This document shows positions 33,103 to 45,000 of a DNA stretch of 64,000 bases, in pieces; position 1 is the first letter of the stretch; each line of letters begins with the position of its first letter. The stretch comes from Glandiceps talaboti (lineage: Eukaryota > Hemichordata > Enteropneusta > Spengelidae). Where the stretch lies: positions 10,861,259 to 10,925,258 of the forward strand of contig NC_135559.1 in assembly GCF_964340395.1 (NCBI RefSeq). The letters are read 5' to 3'. A program made the translations under genes and the position numbers. The notes beneath the pieces were generated by a model. It was given only the letters and a program-made list of their open reading frames with translations, did not search any database and was not told the DNA's origin.

Positions 33103-36100
33103 CAACTAATCAATCAAACAACCAATCAATCAATTAATTTGCCAATCAATTAACCAACTAAATAACTAATCAACCTATCAATCGAGCAATCAATCAGTTC
33201 ACCAACCAATTTAACTAACCTCTCTATTGTCAATGTATCCTTCTTTTGTTCAAGGTGACTTATAAGTCCGATGGGCTGGGAGCTATTTTATTACCTCATG
33301 TCACTATAATAGAAATTACTTACTTACTATTCAACCGATCAATCAATTAACCAACCAACCAACTAACCAACCATTCAATTTGCCAATCAATTAACTAATC
33401 AACCTATCAATTGATCAGTCATTCAGTGAGTTAGTCTGTCAGTCAGTCAGTCAATTAGTCAGTCAGTTGGTCAGTCAAGTATTCAGTCAATCAAAATCAA
33501 TCTGTCAATCAATCAATCAATCAATCAACCAACCAACTAACTAATCAATCAATCAAGCAGTCAGTCAATCAATCAGCTTATCAGTCAATCATCAATCATT
33601 CAATCACTTTACATTTTATATAACCACACAGTAAAGACAATCACGCCCAATCTACCCTTAGCCCACAGGAAAAAAAGCATCTTAAAACAGAATAAGAGAT
33701 ATATACATTCTGACAATCGAAGTATCACTTAAGTTCAGAGCATGAAAAGGGACTAAAACTCCACAAGGAAAATAAATGAGATTCAGAAAAAACTTTGGTT
33801 GAACTGTTATTTCATTTTGTTGTACTTCTGCCATCTTTCATTTGATAATTTTCACAGCTTGCAGAAAGAGAGACATTAAGACTGAGAACTCATTTAATGC
33901 ACGAAGAGATAAAAAGACAACGAACTCAACTACACAGACAGAGAGAATCGCAGTATAGAGAATCACAGAAAATAGACTCAAAAGGTAATGTCTTTACAGT
34001 TATTTTATGAAGTTATTCCCAAAATGAATACTAAACATTGTCAGCAGTAAAACGGTTCCTACACATTGGCAGATCAATATCGTCATTGGTAACACAATAT
34101 GTGGTCTTGATAAGGAGCAATATGTAAATGAAATATTATCAAAGCCCTGAGATTTTGTTTCTGGTGTTTTCACTAAATTTATGGTGCAAGGCAGAAAAAC
34201 TGCTAAGTTTTTCCAGTGTTACCCTCTCTATTATTGGGGTTACGAAACATTTTGCCAGAAAACACAAGAGTATCAATTTATTAATTGTAGGTTAACGAAT
34301 GAATTTAGTGGGACAGAAGGAAGTTCAACACATACATGTCGATGATGTTGTCAGTGTGGCAAAGACTCTGACAAAATTTATGAAAGTTGGAAGCAGAAGT
34401 AACCCTTAAACTACTATTTTTGTTTTAAGCTTGATATGTGATTAAAAAATATCGTGGAATTAAACTGGTATGTTTGTTTTTAGCTCGAGATGTGATTATT
34501 AAAAGAGAAAAGTTACGTAAAGATAGAGAGAAGATGCAAGAAGACAAGCGACATCATGTCGAAAAGAGGTAAGGAGTATGCTATTGTTCTCCCCTGAAAA
34601 TAATGGTAGAGTCAGGGCTAATTATCCTGACAACAGAATGTATTGTTATGTTGATTTTCTATCAATAGGGTGGAACATATCATTCTATCAGGCTAAGAAG
34701 AGTGGGGGACTCTCACCAAATTTCACCTTTCTCTACAGGATTCTCCAACCTTAGCAAACAGTGTGGATACATTTCTCAGATATTTTCTTTTTTTTTGATT
34801 TTGTAGGGAGTGGGTGATTCAGTTGGCATCACAACTGACAATGAGAAGACGACAGTTAGTTAGTGAACTGTCATTTATATATCCCATTGTAGAATTACCA
34901 AATAATACACATCTTATTTGTGGAGTTAAACTTCCCAATGCAGAGGAATACTCAGGTAAGTGGAGTTTAATAAAAGCAGCCTAGCAAGTTAACTCAGTTT
35001 GTGCAATATTTTATAGGATCACTTTGCCCCTAACTTCTAAATTTTAGGAGCAAAATTCAGGTAAAACTCAAACTTAGGAGCAAAATGCAGGTAAAATTTA
35101 AAACTTAAGAGCAAAGTAAAAAAATAGACACTCAAACTTTGTAAAAAGTTAACTTTTAGATATGAAAATTTAATTCTTAACATAGATACCAATGCCAAGT
35201 TATTATGTTCATTACTGTTCAGAGACATTGAATAATACAACCTTACAGTGCCTTCCTCTATATCTTCCTTTACAGGTACAGATGATACTACCATAGCAAC
35301 AGCTTTAGGATACACGTGTCATTTGATGATTAAAATGGCTCAATTTCTGCAGCTACCATTACGTTATCCAATGTATCACAGGGGTTCCAGATCTATTATA
35401 CGAGATCATATCACTGACAAATTACAAGAACGGGATCGAGAGTAAGTGTGTTACGTTATCCTATGCACTACAGTGGGAGTCAAGGTTTTGACTTTAATAC
35501 AAAGATAGACACAAAGTGAAACTATTGTCGTTTGGTGTGCTAGATTACACAAGTTAGTGATAGCGGTGCCTGTGTTGTGTGGATATAATCACCCTGTAAT
35601 CAAGATAGTGTGGGTGGTCACTTGAGGAAAACTAGCTATCGGCTGTGATTTACCCATATTCAATAGCTCATATCAACATGCCACAACAATAGTTTCACTT
35701 TGTGTCTATCTTAGCATAAGCTGAAACATTGATTGCCAATGTTGTATCATGGGAGTTCTCGATCTATTATTATACAGGATCACATCACTAAAAAATTACA
35801 GAAACATGATCAAGAGTAAGTGTGTTAACCCTTACAATGATATGTTTTATGGCTGCGTTAATCTGTAGATATAGAATGACCAATGTGTGAGGGCACCCAG
35901 TCACGACATACCTTACAGATTGTGGCTGTGTGGGGTTGGGAAAATTATAAAGGGGGTTTTGTGCCCCAGATACGTTGTTCAGGGAGAATTCTATGCCCTG
36001 GACTATGGCGGCATCAATATAATTTGTATCAACTCAACAAACAGAGAGACATAATAAATAACACTGGTTTAAGAAAGTGAACATTCATTCATTTTGTGTA

Positions 36101-39100
36101 CTCCTGTCAAAACTTAATTTGACAGTTATGTGCTGTAGATATAAAGCTTACATATTCTGTGATCTTTTTTGCAGTTTTCCATTATATTCCAAAGGCAAGG
36201 AGAGATTTCAGTTCAACTATGCCGTATATTTGTTGAATAAAAATGTAGCCCAGCTGAGATTTTATTGTGGGCTTCCAACTACTGATTTGAGGGTGACATT
36301 ACCCAACTTGAAGACCTTGTTGGAACTAAGATGGGGAGTCAAGTTGTAAGTAGCTTCGTAAATATTCAAGATGTTTGCTTCTTTCCTTCATGTGATTTGT
36401 ATATTCTGTACATTTTGTATGGTATGTGCATAATAAACAAGTTTCCAAAATATTTGTAAGTTCAGCCTTAGATGGGTAATTTGTGTCACAGTCATTCGGA
36501 CATATTTATTGATATCTCGTGTAGTGACAAATATCTCTTGATGAACTGACATACAGCCACTGGCGGTGCTTGTAACATAGATCATCAGAGAGCCACCAAT
36601 GACTGTATGTTACCTTCTAAGCTATTGGCTGATCTCAGTGAAATATTGTTACATCATATGATTTATACTCCATGTGCAAGCAGTGTTATTAATGTGAAAT
36701 GTGGTTTGTCAGTGAAGTGTAGTAATGTATAATTCTAGTCACATGAAACTGAGGCATGTAATAACCTTAGTTTAAGCTGTGTGCATGTGCCCAGTACTTG
36801 TTACACTATGTATTAAGGAAATGGCTTTGTCAATGTACTTGATGTTCATATTGATTGGAGCAATTCACTAAATTGTTTATGATTTCTATAACAACAAGGT
36901 GGCTTGTGGGTACATTGAATGTAACCTTGTATCTCAATTTACAACATGCATTCAAAACAGTAATATTTTTGTCTTGAACTTGAAGCGTGTGTTATTTTGC
37001 AAGATTTTAAAATGAAAACTGTGAAGGAACGTTCAAGATAGATTCTGTGATTTTCATGTGCTTAATCTGTAAGAGCCACATTGCAGATATTTGTAGCTGT
37101 TGTAGTATGGATTTACAACCTATTCTTTAAATTTGGCTGTATTTTTGTACTTTGAAAAGATATCACATTATCAGTAAAATGTATTCAAAAGGTGTTTTAT
37201 ATTTTTATAAAACTGATATTAGGCCTAAAAAAGAATTGTTTGGTTCCAGTTAGCTAACCTCACCTAGTTTTTCACTGCCGATGATAAACTTTTTTTTTTA
37301 CATATTCGAGAAAAAAATAACGAAAATTGTGAAGTCTCGCAATAAATAGTGTATGCTGAAACTGAAATCAACTTTCAAAGGCAATATGAAACTTCCGATC
37401 TATAATGGCTGTACATCTGATTCCCAGAATTCAATAACACAGAGACTATATGGAAAACAACAGAAAACATAACTACTTGAACTAGACACTCACACATATG
37501 GAAAAAAAATCAACAACAAAAAAATCTACCTACATATTCAAAAATTGAGCATAATTGGAACCACGTAATTTTGTTTAGGCCATAGTAGTTGGTGGTAGGG
37601 TTTTGGGTGGTTGGGGAGGGGGTGTTTAGGTAGCTTTAATACTTCACCCACAAGCTTCCGCCTCATTGTGCATATATCTTTTGTGGACTAGTTATAGAGT
37701 GAAAGTATGCAGATTTGTGTCATAGACCACCCATTGTCACTGCTCTAAAAATTCTTTGTTCCAAACTTCATGTTCTCTGTGACATTCCGTGATAAATCAT
37801 ACCAAGGCCGGGTGCTGTCAATGATTTAGAGAAAAAAAAATGAATGGAAGCAAAGAAAGGAAAGATTGTAGTGTAAGATGATACGTTATCAACTGTTTGA
37901 AGTTGAACAAGTATGAGAAAAGAAGTTACATGTTTTTCAGATCTCGGGTGAAAATTATGTCAAGTGATGTAAAAACAAATAAAAACTAGATGGTCTCAAC
38001 AAAATTAAACTCACCAGGTTTGATATGTTCTACTGAGGGAAGGCTGTTTGAGAATCTACACACACAGTTTTGGCATAGGAAAAAAACTCAAAAGTTTGTG
38101 TTAGTTTGAGATTTATCAAAGTGTCACAGAGAACACACTTGCTCAAGATTCTGTAATAAAAATATCATCAATGAGTGTGTTTAAGTAACATGTCATATTA
38201 AACATACTACATAGATAAGTTGTCAAATCTTCTCACATCCTCTGTACTTTTCTTCAGTCGTTATTTTATACTGGCTAGCCAAAGGATGAAAGGGAAGGTG
38301 ACAAAAAACTCAATTTTCCAAATTTTGTGACATCCTGTAAAGCAATGTGTGGTCTCAAGTAGTGTGCTCTGTTTTGTATGATTTGTCCCTAGTATTACAC
38401 TGGTAGTTGAGCCTTCGGTTTTCTAAGATTATTGTCGCAACATGTTGATACAACAGTGATAAGCTATTGAATGGATGTTGGTTTAATTATAGTTTCAGTA
38501 GGGAGGCTTCTCTGGAAACTAGTTTATTTAGAGTTACATAAACTTGCAGTGCTGTTTTGCGACTTCAATGTTTACACTATGTTGATCACAGGGTGATTGC
38601 AATTGCACAACAGAGGATCTGCTATCACTCACTTGTGTAATCTACCACATTGAAGAACAATAGATTTAGTTGGCATCTATCTTGATAAACCGAAGGCTGA
38701 ATTACCAGTGTTGTATTATGGATTTGATGCACTGTGTAGTTTATCCTCACTGTTATCTTTCATGTAATTTGTGCAAGGGTTTGGTTCTCCATCAGTTTCT
38801 GAGTTGAAAGTCATTGAAATATTAACCATAGAAAAGGTGATACCCCTGTAAACCTAGTCTAGAAACAATATATGTGGGTTGGTCTACGACGATCTCTCTC
38901 TCCACTGTCTGGTCAAATGAATAAATTCTCCTGAAAATCTAGCTAAATCTCCTGTTTGAGAAAGGGTGAACAGCACATGTCAGTAGTAATCCATCACACA
39001 ATCACAACCACCTGTCAGTTACTTTGTTCAGTTTACTACAAACTAAAGTTTGAAAGAAAATCAAGTGAGGATGCTAATGTCATCACGTTTATATCAATGC

Positions 39101-40728
39101 TCATTTAACTACCACTGTTGGTGGTAAGAACAGAATGTCATGCTAAAGAAAAGCCTTTGACTATACGGTGGAGAGAGATGATTGAAAACTTGACTACTAC
39201 AGTAAAGCAAATGGAGACACAAATTTCAAACAAGAATTACAATGTTGTTTACATTTCATGTTTGACAATGACCATGATATTTTGTATGGTAGTGTATTCA
39301 GTCAGTTGAAATAATTTTCAATAGTAACACTAAACAGGATTGTGGAGAACTTGCCTTTAAGTTGTAGGAAATAACAGCATGCTTAGTAAGAAAAGGAGTA
39401 TGATGTACTACATATTTGCTATCAAATCTTCCCTTTCATCCACTTTGTATGTGTCTAACATTATCTGTAGATGTACATTCTAAGTGTGTTGTAGTTATCT
39501 CTCATGCAAAGCATGAAAACCCTGACATTTTGCCCCCCAGTGTTATTATGCTGCCGTTATCTTTTACTTTAGTGTGTTGAATCAGCTAATTTTTTAGCTG
39601 GAATAATGACTGTTAAGCAAAAATTGTGACAGTGAAGCTTTTGGTACCAAAACATAGACTCCTTATGTCTTGTTTAGTATGAATGTTCTTGATGTGTAAT
39701 TTTGTGTTGATGTTTACCTTCCTAGCACAGACCTTGTTGATTGATGTTGTTTATTGTTGTTGTTGTTTGTTGACAGCGAGACTCTGAATCAGATGACAGT
39801 ATATGCAGAGAAGTCGCAAGGAGTAGCCAAGACAACATCACATTATCCAAATAATACACAACTTCCACAGGCAGCAAATTTTCAGCCACCCCTTCCACCC
39901 AGAACCATTGTGGGGAGTCCAAGGGGAAGTCCTAGACCGAGTCCCCATGCAAGCCCCAGGGCGAGTCCTCATGCTAGCCCCAGGTCAAGTCCAAGGGCAT
40001 CTCCTCTCAGAAGACGGAAAGACTACACAGATTCTGCGGACTCGCCACCACCCGAGTATACAGCAACGGGGTATTCTGGACCAGAAGAACATCTAGGAAC
40101 TGTTCTTTCGCCACCCACGTCAAGAAGCGAAAGAGTGCGAGAACTCGCTGGTGTTGTCGACATGAATTATCAGAGAGTGTTGGACAGTGATGAAGTCGGT
40201 AGAGAGGCAATAATGATGGAAGAGGAACCCATTAACATGGATGTAGTTGATGCTAGAATGTCAGACTTTGTGTCTGATTCGGGGGAAGAATTGGAAGAAC
40301 GGGGAAGCACAGAACACTTATCTTGTGCCACAGAAGGATCAGCTAGGAGGAAAACCTCTATACCAAATGCAACAAAAACTGTTGAAAGAACTTTTAAAGA
40401 GTCACCCAGAAAAATTTTCACCCAGTCGCCGCCGGATACTGATGAAGACAGTACAGAAAACCAATTGCAGAATTCAGCCAGTGATACCAATAAATATTTT
40501 GATCCTCTAGGCGCACGTGTGCAAGGAGAAGATGCATGTGATGTGGGAAAGCTTGAGAATGATGCCAAGCTGCTACTGGAAAATGCGAGTGCTTTGGACG
40601 GACTTGATGATATCAGCAGTAGAACTGATGCTCTTTCCAGCAGTAGAACTTCTAGTTTTAGATTTCAAAGCCCAAGTCATCAGAAGTCAGAACCGGTGGA
40701 AAATTTATCAGGGAATTCGAGAAATTGA
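27790..40728 (+). CDS. UVRAG: UV radiation resistance-associated protein UVRAG
   Basis: Fourteen coding exons: 27790-27846, 28902-29022, 29570-29604, 29799-29862, 30630-30727, 31505-31591, 32177-32271, 32892-32997, 33858-33984, 34484-34568, 34807-34955, 35276-35441, 36175-36345 and 39777-40728. They total 770 residues (human 699). Every junction is GT-AG and in frame. '[14 protein letters not shown]' and '[10 protein letters not shown]' mark the N-terminal C2-like domain (about 20-160). A charged coiled coil covers about 190-300. 'ELSFIYPI', '[12 protein letters not shown]', '[14 protein letters not shown]' and '[14 protein letters not shown]' identify the conserved C-terminal domain (about 300-450). 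The last exon is a disordered tail with 'PPLPPR' and an SPxxSP array (about 500-530). Known role: VPS34 complex II subunit with Beclin 1 in autophagy and endosome maturation. Confidence 0.96.
29905..30245 (+). mobile_element. Decayed tRNA-derived SINE in UVRAG intron 4
   Basis: It follows the SINE at 17593: 'GTGGCTGTGTGGTTTAAA', then 'TTACCATTGCGGCCGGGATT' (B box), 'CCAGGTACTCAGG' and 'ACACTGAACCC'. About 100 extra bases separate its A-box and B-box parts, so this copy carries an internal insertion. Confidence 0.65.
30768..31075. mobile_element. Foldback family B, copy 1, UVRAG intron 5
   Basis: 'TGTTATTCCCCAATATTTTT' to 'CCAAGGAAAATAC' (30768-30812) is mirrored at about 30873-30912. The following 'CACCAGTAATATCAAAGAAA' and roughly 150 more bases also match the second copy at 50415-50695, so the mobile unit is larger than the hairpin. 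Confidence 0.7.
32272..32480 (+). repeat. 148-bp tandem duplication of UVRAG exon 7 end and splice donor
   Basis: The last 40 or so bases of exon 7, its donor and about 100 intron bases recur 148 bases downstream. The copy at 32369-32419 is preceded by a pyrimidine-rich tract ending CCTTAG and followed by the same donor GTAAGAAATA. It is 51 nt long, open, and phase-compatible, reading '[16 protein letters not shown]' within the frame. Confidence 0.85.
33058..33608. repeat. Degenerate (ATCA)n array in UVRAG intron 8
   Basis: About 550 bases are dominated by AATC/ATCA units that drift to AACC and AGTC variants, with two unique islands. It was probably one long tetranucleotide array that decayed. 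Confidence 0.9.
35451..35832 (+). repeat. 92-bp tandem copy of UVRAG exon 12 end, split by MITE family A copy 2
   Basis: 'TTACGTTATCC' at 35359 in exon 12 recurs at 35451, right after the donor. The copy is interrupted at about 35483 and resumes at about 35741 with 'TATCATGGGAGTTCTCGATC', running to a duplicate donor 'GAGTAAGTGTGTTA'. The interruption is an inverted-repeat element with 'AAGATAGACACAAAGTGAAA' at both ends, flanked by GTGGGAGT and ATGGGAGT. Confidence 0.8.
37221..37582. mobile_element. TIR element in UVRAG intron 13
   Basis: The left end 'AGGCCTAAAAAAGAATTG' then 'GGTTCCAGTTA' is matched inverted by 'TAATTGGAACC' and 'AATTTTGTTTAGGCC' at the right. It is about 360 bp with no open frame. 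The rest of intron 13 (36346-39776) holds the element at 38398 and no exon I can support. Confidence 0.7.
38398..38710. mobile_element. MITE family A, copy 3, UVRAG intron 13
   Basis: The ends are 'CACTGGTAGTTGAGCCTTCG' and, inverted, 'CACTGGTAATTCAGCCTTCG'. The flanks are TAGTATTA and TTGTATTA, an 8-bp target duplication with one mismatch. A SINE-like fragment follows at about 38770-38830. Confidence 0.8.
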
Positions 40729-41560
40729 CTTTGTTGACGTCCTTGGTAAAAGTTGTACGAAGGCTAAATTTGGTACGTCATTACAGAATTTAAACTATAT
40801 ACGTACATTTTAACTTAAGTACTATTTGTGTACATCAAGTTACTATGGAAATTGGAGATTTAATTGTTGGAGAATAACTGACCCGTTGAAGTGAGAAATT
40901 GCAATCATTGAATAATTTTAATAATTCAGCAAACATTATGCCATATAAAAGTGGTCGTATCAACTTGTGGCAATATTTGCCAGCATTACGTGAAAATTGC
41001 ACTGCAGAACTTCAGACTCAATATCAAACAATGTATGATGAATAGAAATATTATGGTATGCTTATCATTGCATGTCAGATAATAGTTGAATATGTTTATA
41101 TTATTTCTGTTTCTGTTGGCCAACGGTGCCAACTACAAATAGTTAAAAGTATAACAATAAGTACTAGTATATAATTTCACCCATAACATAACTGTTAAGA
41201 TATGTCATATCGCTCCACCCCTCACTGACTGCGAAAGGGGTTAACTGATGTATGAGGGCGCCCTGTACCTTATAGACTATGTATGCACAGCAATGTGTTA
41301 TCTTTATTCCATGTCTACAACATTTTTGATCTACATTGTCTCAGTACTAGGTAGAGGGTTAACAGTACCCTCACAGGTGGTAGACAGCATTGTAAACAGC
41401 GCCCTCATAGGTAGTATTTAGCCCTTGTAAACAGCGCCCCACAGTGTTACATTGATATTATAAACAATACCCTCACCGGGTAATACAGAGTTTTAGATGA
41501 GAAGACAAGAAGAGAAGGCTTTTCACTCAATAATTTAGAGGAATAAAATGCAAGAACACC
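40729..41560 (+). other. UVRAG 3' untranslated region
   Basis: Non-coding sequence follows the TGA at 40726-40728. The first good polyadenylation signal is AATAAA at 41542. A foldback element lies within it at 41191-41278. The exact cleavage site is unknown. Confidence 0.55.
41191..41278. mobile_element. Foldback family C, copy in UVRAG 3' UTR
   Basis: 'CTGTTAAGATATGTCATATC' pairs with 'CCCTGTACCTTATAGACT' across a short loop. It resembles 61384-61468 and the partial copy at 35885-35922 ('GTGTGAGGGCACCCAGTCAC'). Confidence 0.65.
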
Positions 41561-41913
41561 AGTCCAGTTGTGTGCAATACGGGCTCTGTATACTCTGTAT
41601 GCATGAAGAATGAGCTACTGGGTAGGCTAGGCTGTAGACCTGGCTAAGATGTAAAGATTCTAAGAAAAGAAAATCAATGTTGGAGCTTTACACAAAATAA
41701 TTGATTTTTAACTGACCACAGTATGGCACAGGATTGTATAAAGTTGTAAATGAACTAGAAAACCCTGTGAAATCATGGCATATCTTGAACTTACAGCAAC
41801 GAGTCTCAACGAGGCTGCCACAATTGTATCGGCGAGTTTTTGTCACACATGGATCATGATGGAAGGGTACTGCAGTTGCAATGTGACTTTAGTCTGACAT
41901 GTACCATGATGGC

Positions 41914-42176
41914 ACTCCACACTGGGCAAAAAGTTGAATAGACATGAATCTACGTAAATTTACTGTATCTGCAGATCTCACGTATGCGCTTCGTGTACTG
42001 AAGTATACGAACAGTATACTAGACATTAAGTCTGCCGAAATCTACAGTTCCGTAGACTAAGCGTACACTTAAGTCTTTTGTTCCAGCTTCCAGACTTGTT
42101 TTGCACACTGTATATTTTACGTATTCGTTACGTATACGTACGTGCCACCATTGTCGAATGTCTCTGAGTGTGGAGT
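41914..42176. mobile_element. Short inverted-repeat element with CACTGGGCAAAAAGTTGA end (family D)
   Basis: ACTCCACACT at 41914 is matched by AGTGTGGAGT at 42167. The left end continues 'GGGCAAAAAGTTGA', which is also the (inverted) end of the element at 58205-58508. The interior is rich in TACGTA and GTATAC motifs. No open frame. Confidence 0.5.
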
Positions 42177-42194
42177 TGTTCTCTTTTCACCGTT

Positions 42195-42289
42195 AGTCTA
42201 TTGCTGCTAGGCCCTCGGGCTTTCTTCCGATACGAGACGCTTGTCGTATCGGAAGTAAGAGGAATGCCCGAATGTCTCGCAGCTAGACT
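42195..42289. repeat. Imperfect palindrome, arms about 42 bp
   Basis: 'AGTCTATTGCTGCTAG' to 'CTTCCGATACGA' is mirrored by 'TCGTATCGGAAG' to 'CTCGCAGCTAGACT' around an 8-base loop. It could be a MITE or a hairpin-forming relic. Confidence 0.7.
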
Positions 42290-44050
42290 ATGTATTATCA
42301 CAGACAATTATAAGAAACTGTTTATTGGTGTTATACGGCCGTGGAAGCGTACCAATCGGCACTACTCGGCAATGTTGTGGACGACTTGACAAATCACAGA
42401 TAGTCTGTGATCAAAATGTAAATACTGTACATGTGATCGCGTCCAGCTTATGACAAAACTTACTCAAAACATCCGTTTGCATTTGATATTTTAGTGTTCT
42501 GTGATGTGCAAAAATGTTTTTTATATCCCACACCAAACATCGTTTTCGTTTCATTTTACAATGTTCGATATGTATCATTCAGACGTCTGTGTCATTTTCC
42601 CCCACAGCTTTCGGACTTTTGCAAAGAGTTAAATCAGCGTCAATGGTTAAAACTATACCCGCTTAAAAACAAAGTTTTGATTTGCATATACATTGTATAG
42701 AACAGTACAACAATAAAATATCAAAAGGCCAGCTGTCAGCTCATTATGGCTTTCATCACTAGATCGCGATATCCTGTACACATTGTGCGACTGATAAAAT
42801 TTTCCATCATAATGTTAGTTTCGTTGAAAAAAACTTAGATACAAGCAATACACCTTTGCCGAAAAGACGAAAACTTCAACCTGTGACTTCTCATCAGCGT
42901 CTCGTATTGATTAATGGATGTGATGGTGAATTAAAACAAATGAAAACTGAATTCGATTAGTTGCTTGACCAACTATTTTTCAGTCTTTTTCTCTACAGTA
43001 CAATGTATATAAAACTGATATGTATTATTATCATTAACATTGGAGTAAAACGTTCGATCGCCTGCCTCGCGGCCATGCATACTCTGCTGCCGTCCTGGAT
43101 ACATATAACTTGCGGTTAAACAGATACAGTGTTGCAGTTTTAAGTGCAGTCTAGTTTAAAGGAAATATAAGATAATGACCATTAATTAAAACGTATTAGA
43201 TAAATGGAACGCTCTTTTATACTGGGTCGTCAGGCCGGCCCTGGAGCACTGCATTGTGTCCTGGAACTTGAAAATGTACATGGGCCAGCACGAATATGAC
43301 AGCAGAACCGATCTGTTGTAAGTCTACAACTGGTATTTCAAATGAATGTTCTTCAGTGGCTAGTATTAATGGGGCGACCATAGTGGTATCGGACACCGTT
43401 TCTCTCTAGAATTCCCGTGAACTTAAGATGGTAAACAGTGGTGTCACGTCTGCATATGCTCGAGATTGTTTTCATTAAAGAGAAAGTAAAACGGTTCACC
43501 GCTGACGGAAAAAAACAGCATGTAAACAAGCAAACGAACAAACAAACAAAAAGAAACAAACACACACACACACACACACACAATACACATACAAACTAAC
43601 TTACAAAAACCGAATATCTTGCATATGCAAGTTTTGATGGTGCCCTACACAATTGATGACATTGCGTTTTGGGTCATTGAAAGGTTTTTTGTACATTCAG
43701 TGACCCCGTGTTCGTCATACTGCAAGCATGTACTATTACAATTCCATATAGTCACTTTATTGCAGTCAGAGTCCCTAGGCCAAACATACAATTACAAACT
43801 TACCAAAATATGTTATAGTTCCATTATATTATTTGCTTCTGTCCCGATTTTTAAGGAGTGATAAATAAAGTCTCTGTAATTCATTTGTTTGATCAGCTGA
43901 TAACAGTTTACACAACTCAACGATTCCTTGGTTTCGCGAAACAACTCTCTGATTATGATCGTTGCTTTGAAGATCGAATAGATATTTGAAACACCAAACA
44001 GCTTCAAGTGGGATGCGGATTGGGTATTTATTTTGGATTTTAACTTATAA
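42290..44050. other. Intergenic, nothing recognised
   Basis: No supported gene. A (CA)n tract lies at 43560-43582. Confidence 0.4.
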
Positions 44051-44057
44051 AATAATT

Positions 44058-45000
44058 TGTATGTATGTATGTATGTATGTATGTATGTATGTATGTATGT
44101 ATGTATGTGTATGATGGTGAATCTATATCTGTTTATACTAAACTTACCACAGACCCTCCACCAATATATTTGCAGTATGGTTCAGCACATCCTAATAAGT
44201 GTAAAGACTGCATTCCCTATTCACAATTATTTCGTTTACATCGTATTTGTAGTAGCGATTTGGATTTCAGGGAAAGATCTACTGAATTTTGCACGTACTT
44301 TCACCAATACGTGGTTATCCAGTGTCGGTTACCAATGCGACTTTACAAAAGAGGTCATTTTTGTCTAGGGAAGCTTGTATGAAATCATATGATCACAAGA
44401 GTAATACCAATCATCCCATATTGGCTTTAACAATACCATCCCTTTTCCACTACAGTTAAGAACATACTATACACGCATTTTAATATCTTACGTTCTAATA
44501 GGTTAACCAATTCATTATTTCGTGAAGCACCTTTAACAGCTTGGCGTCGTGATACCAATCTTAGAGATACGGTGGTCCATACATAGATTGGAAGTTAATG
44601 CTGGTTCATTTCCATGCAGTCGTACTCGATGTGGCACATGTTGTTTTTGCACATTTTGGCCTCTGATGATAAACTTCCCCTCGGAAAATTTCTTATTGAT
44701 GTAAACAGTCCTCCAGCAGTTGGCTAAATGACTGTATTGTATTCACTTTATTTCTGTATGTCATTTTTGTATGATTTATATATCTCCGTCTTACCAGACA
44801 AATGAATCGTAACTATCCCGTATCTATGCATATTATTACCAACGATCATAATGTATCAAATGTCTACTTCAGGAATTTGTAAGGTTTCTGGTGACAAGGA
44901 TCGATTGATGTTGAAGGAGGAGGAGGAAATCATTTTTCGTTTTGGAACCCTGGATCCCCATGGAATTATTAGATTATTTACATCATTCCCTAATATCTAA
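44058..45000 (+). pseudogene. Penelope-like retroelement fragment (RT end, GIY-YIG end)
   Basis: After a (GTAT)n tract (44058-44107) one frame reads 'AHPNKCKDCIPYSQLFRLHR' then 'ICSSDLDF', the hallmark of Penelope-like polymerases. Around 44510-44590 another frame reads 'LREAPLTAWRRDTNLRDTVV', and near 44615 'GSFPCSRTRCGTCCFC', also typical of these elements. At about 44918-44995 'LKEEEEIIFRFGTLDPHGIN' looks like the end of the GIY-YIG endonuclease domain. Stops and frameshifts separate these pieces, so the copy is dead. Confidence 0.85.

Noticed and set aside
33058-33608. CRISPR-like array
   Set aside because: Units are 4 bases with no spacers; it is a decayed tetranucleotide repeat in a eukaryotic intron.
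42168-42389. 73-residue plus-strand open frame
   Set aside because: It spans the imperfect palindrome at 42195-42289 and has no similarity or splice context.
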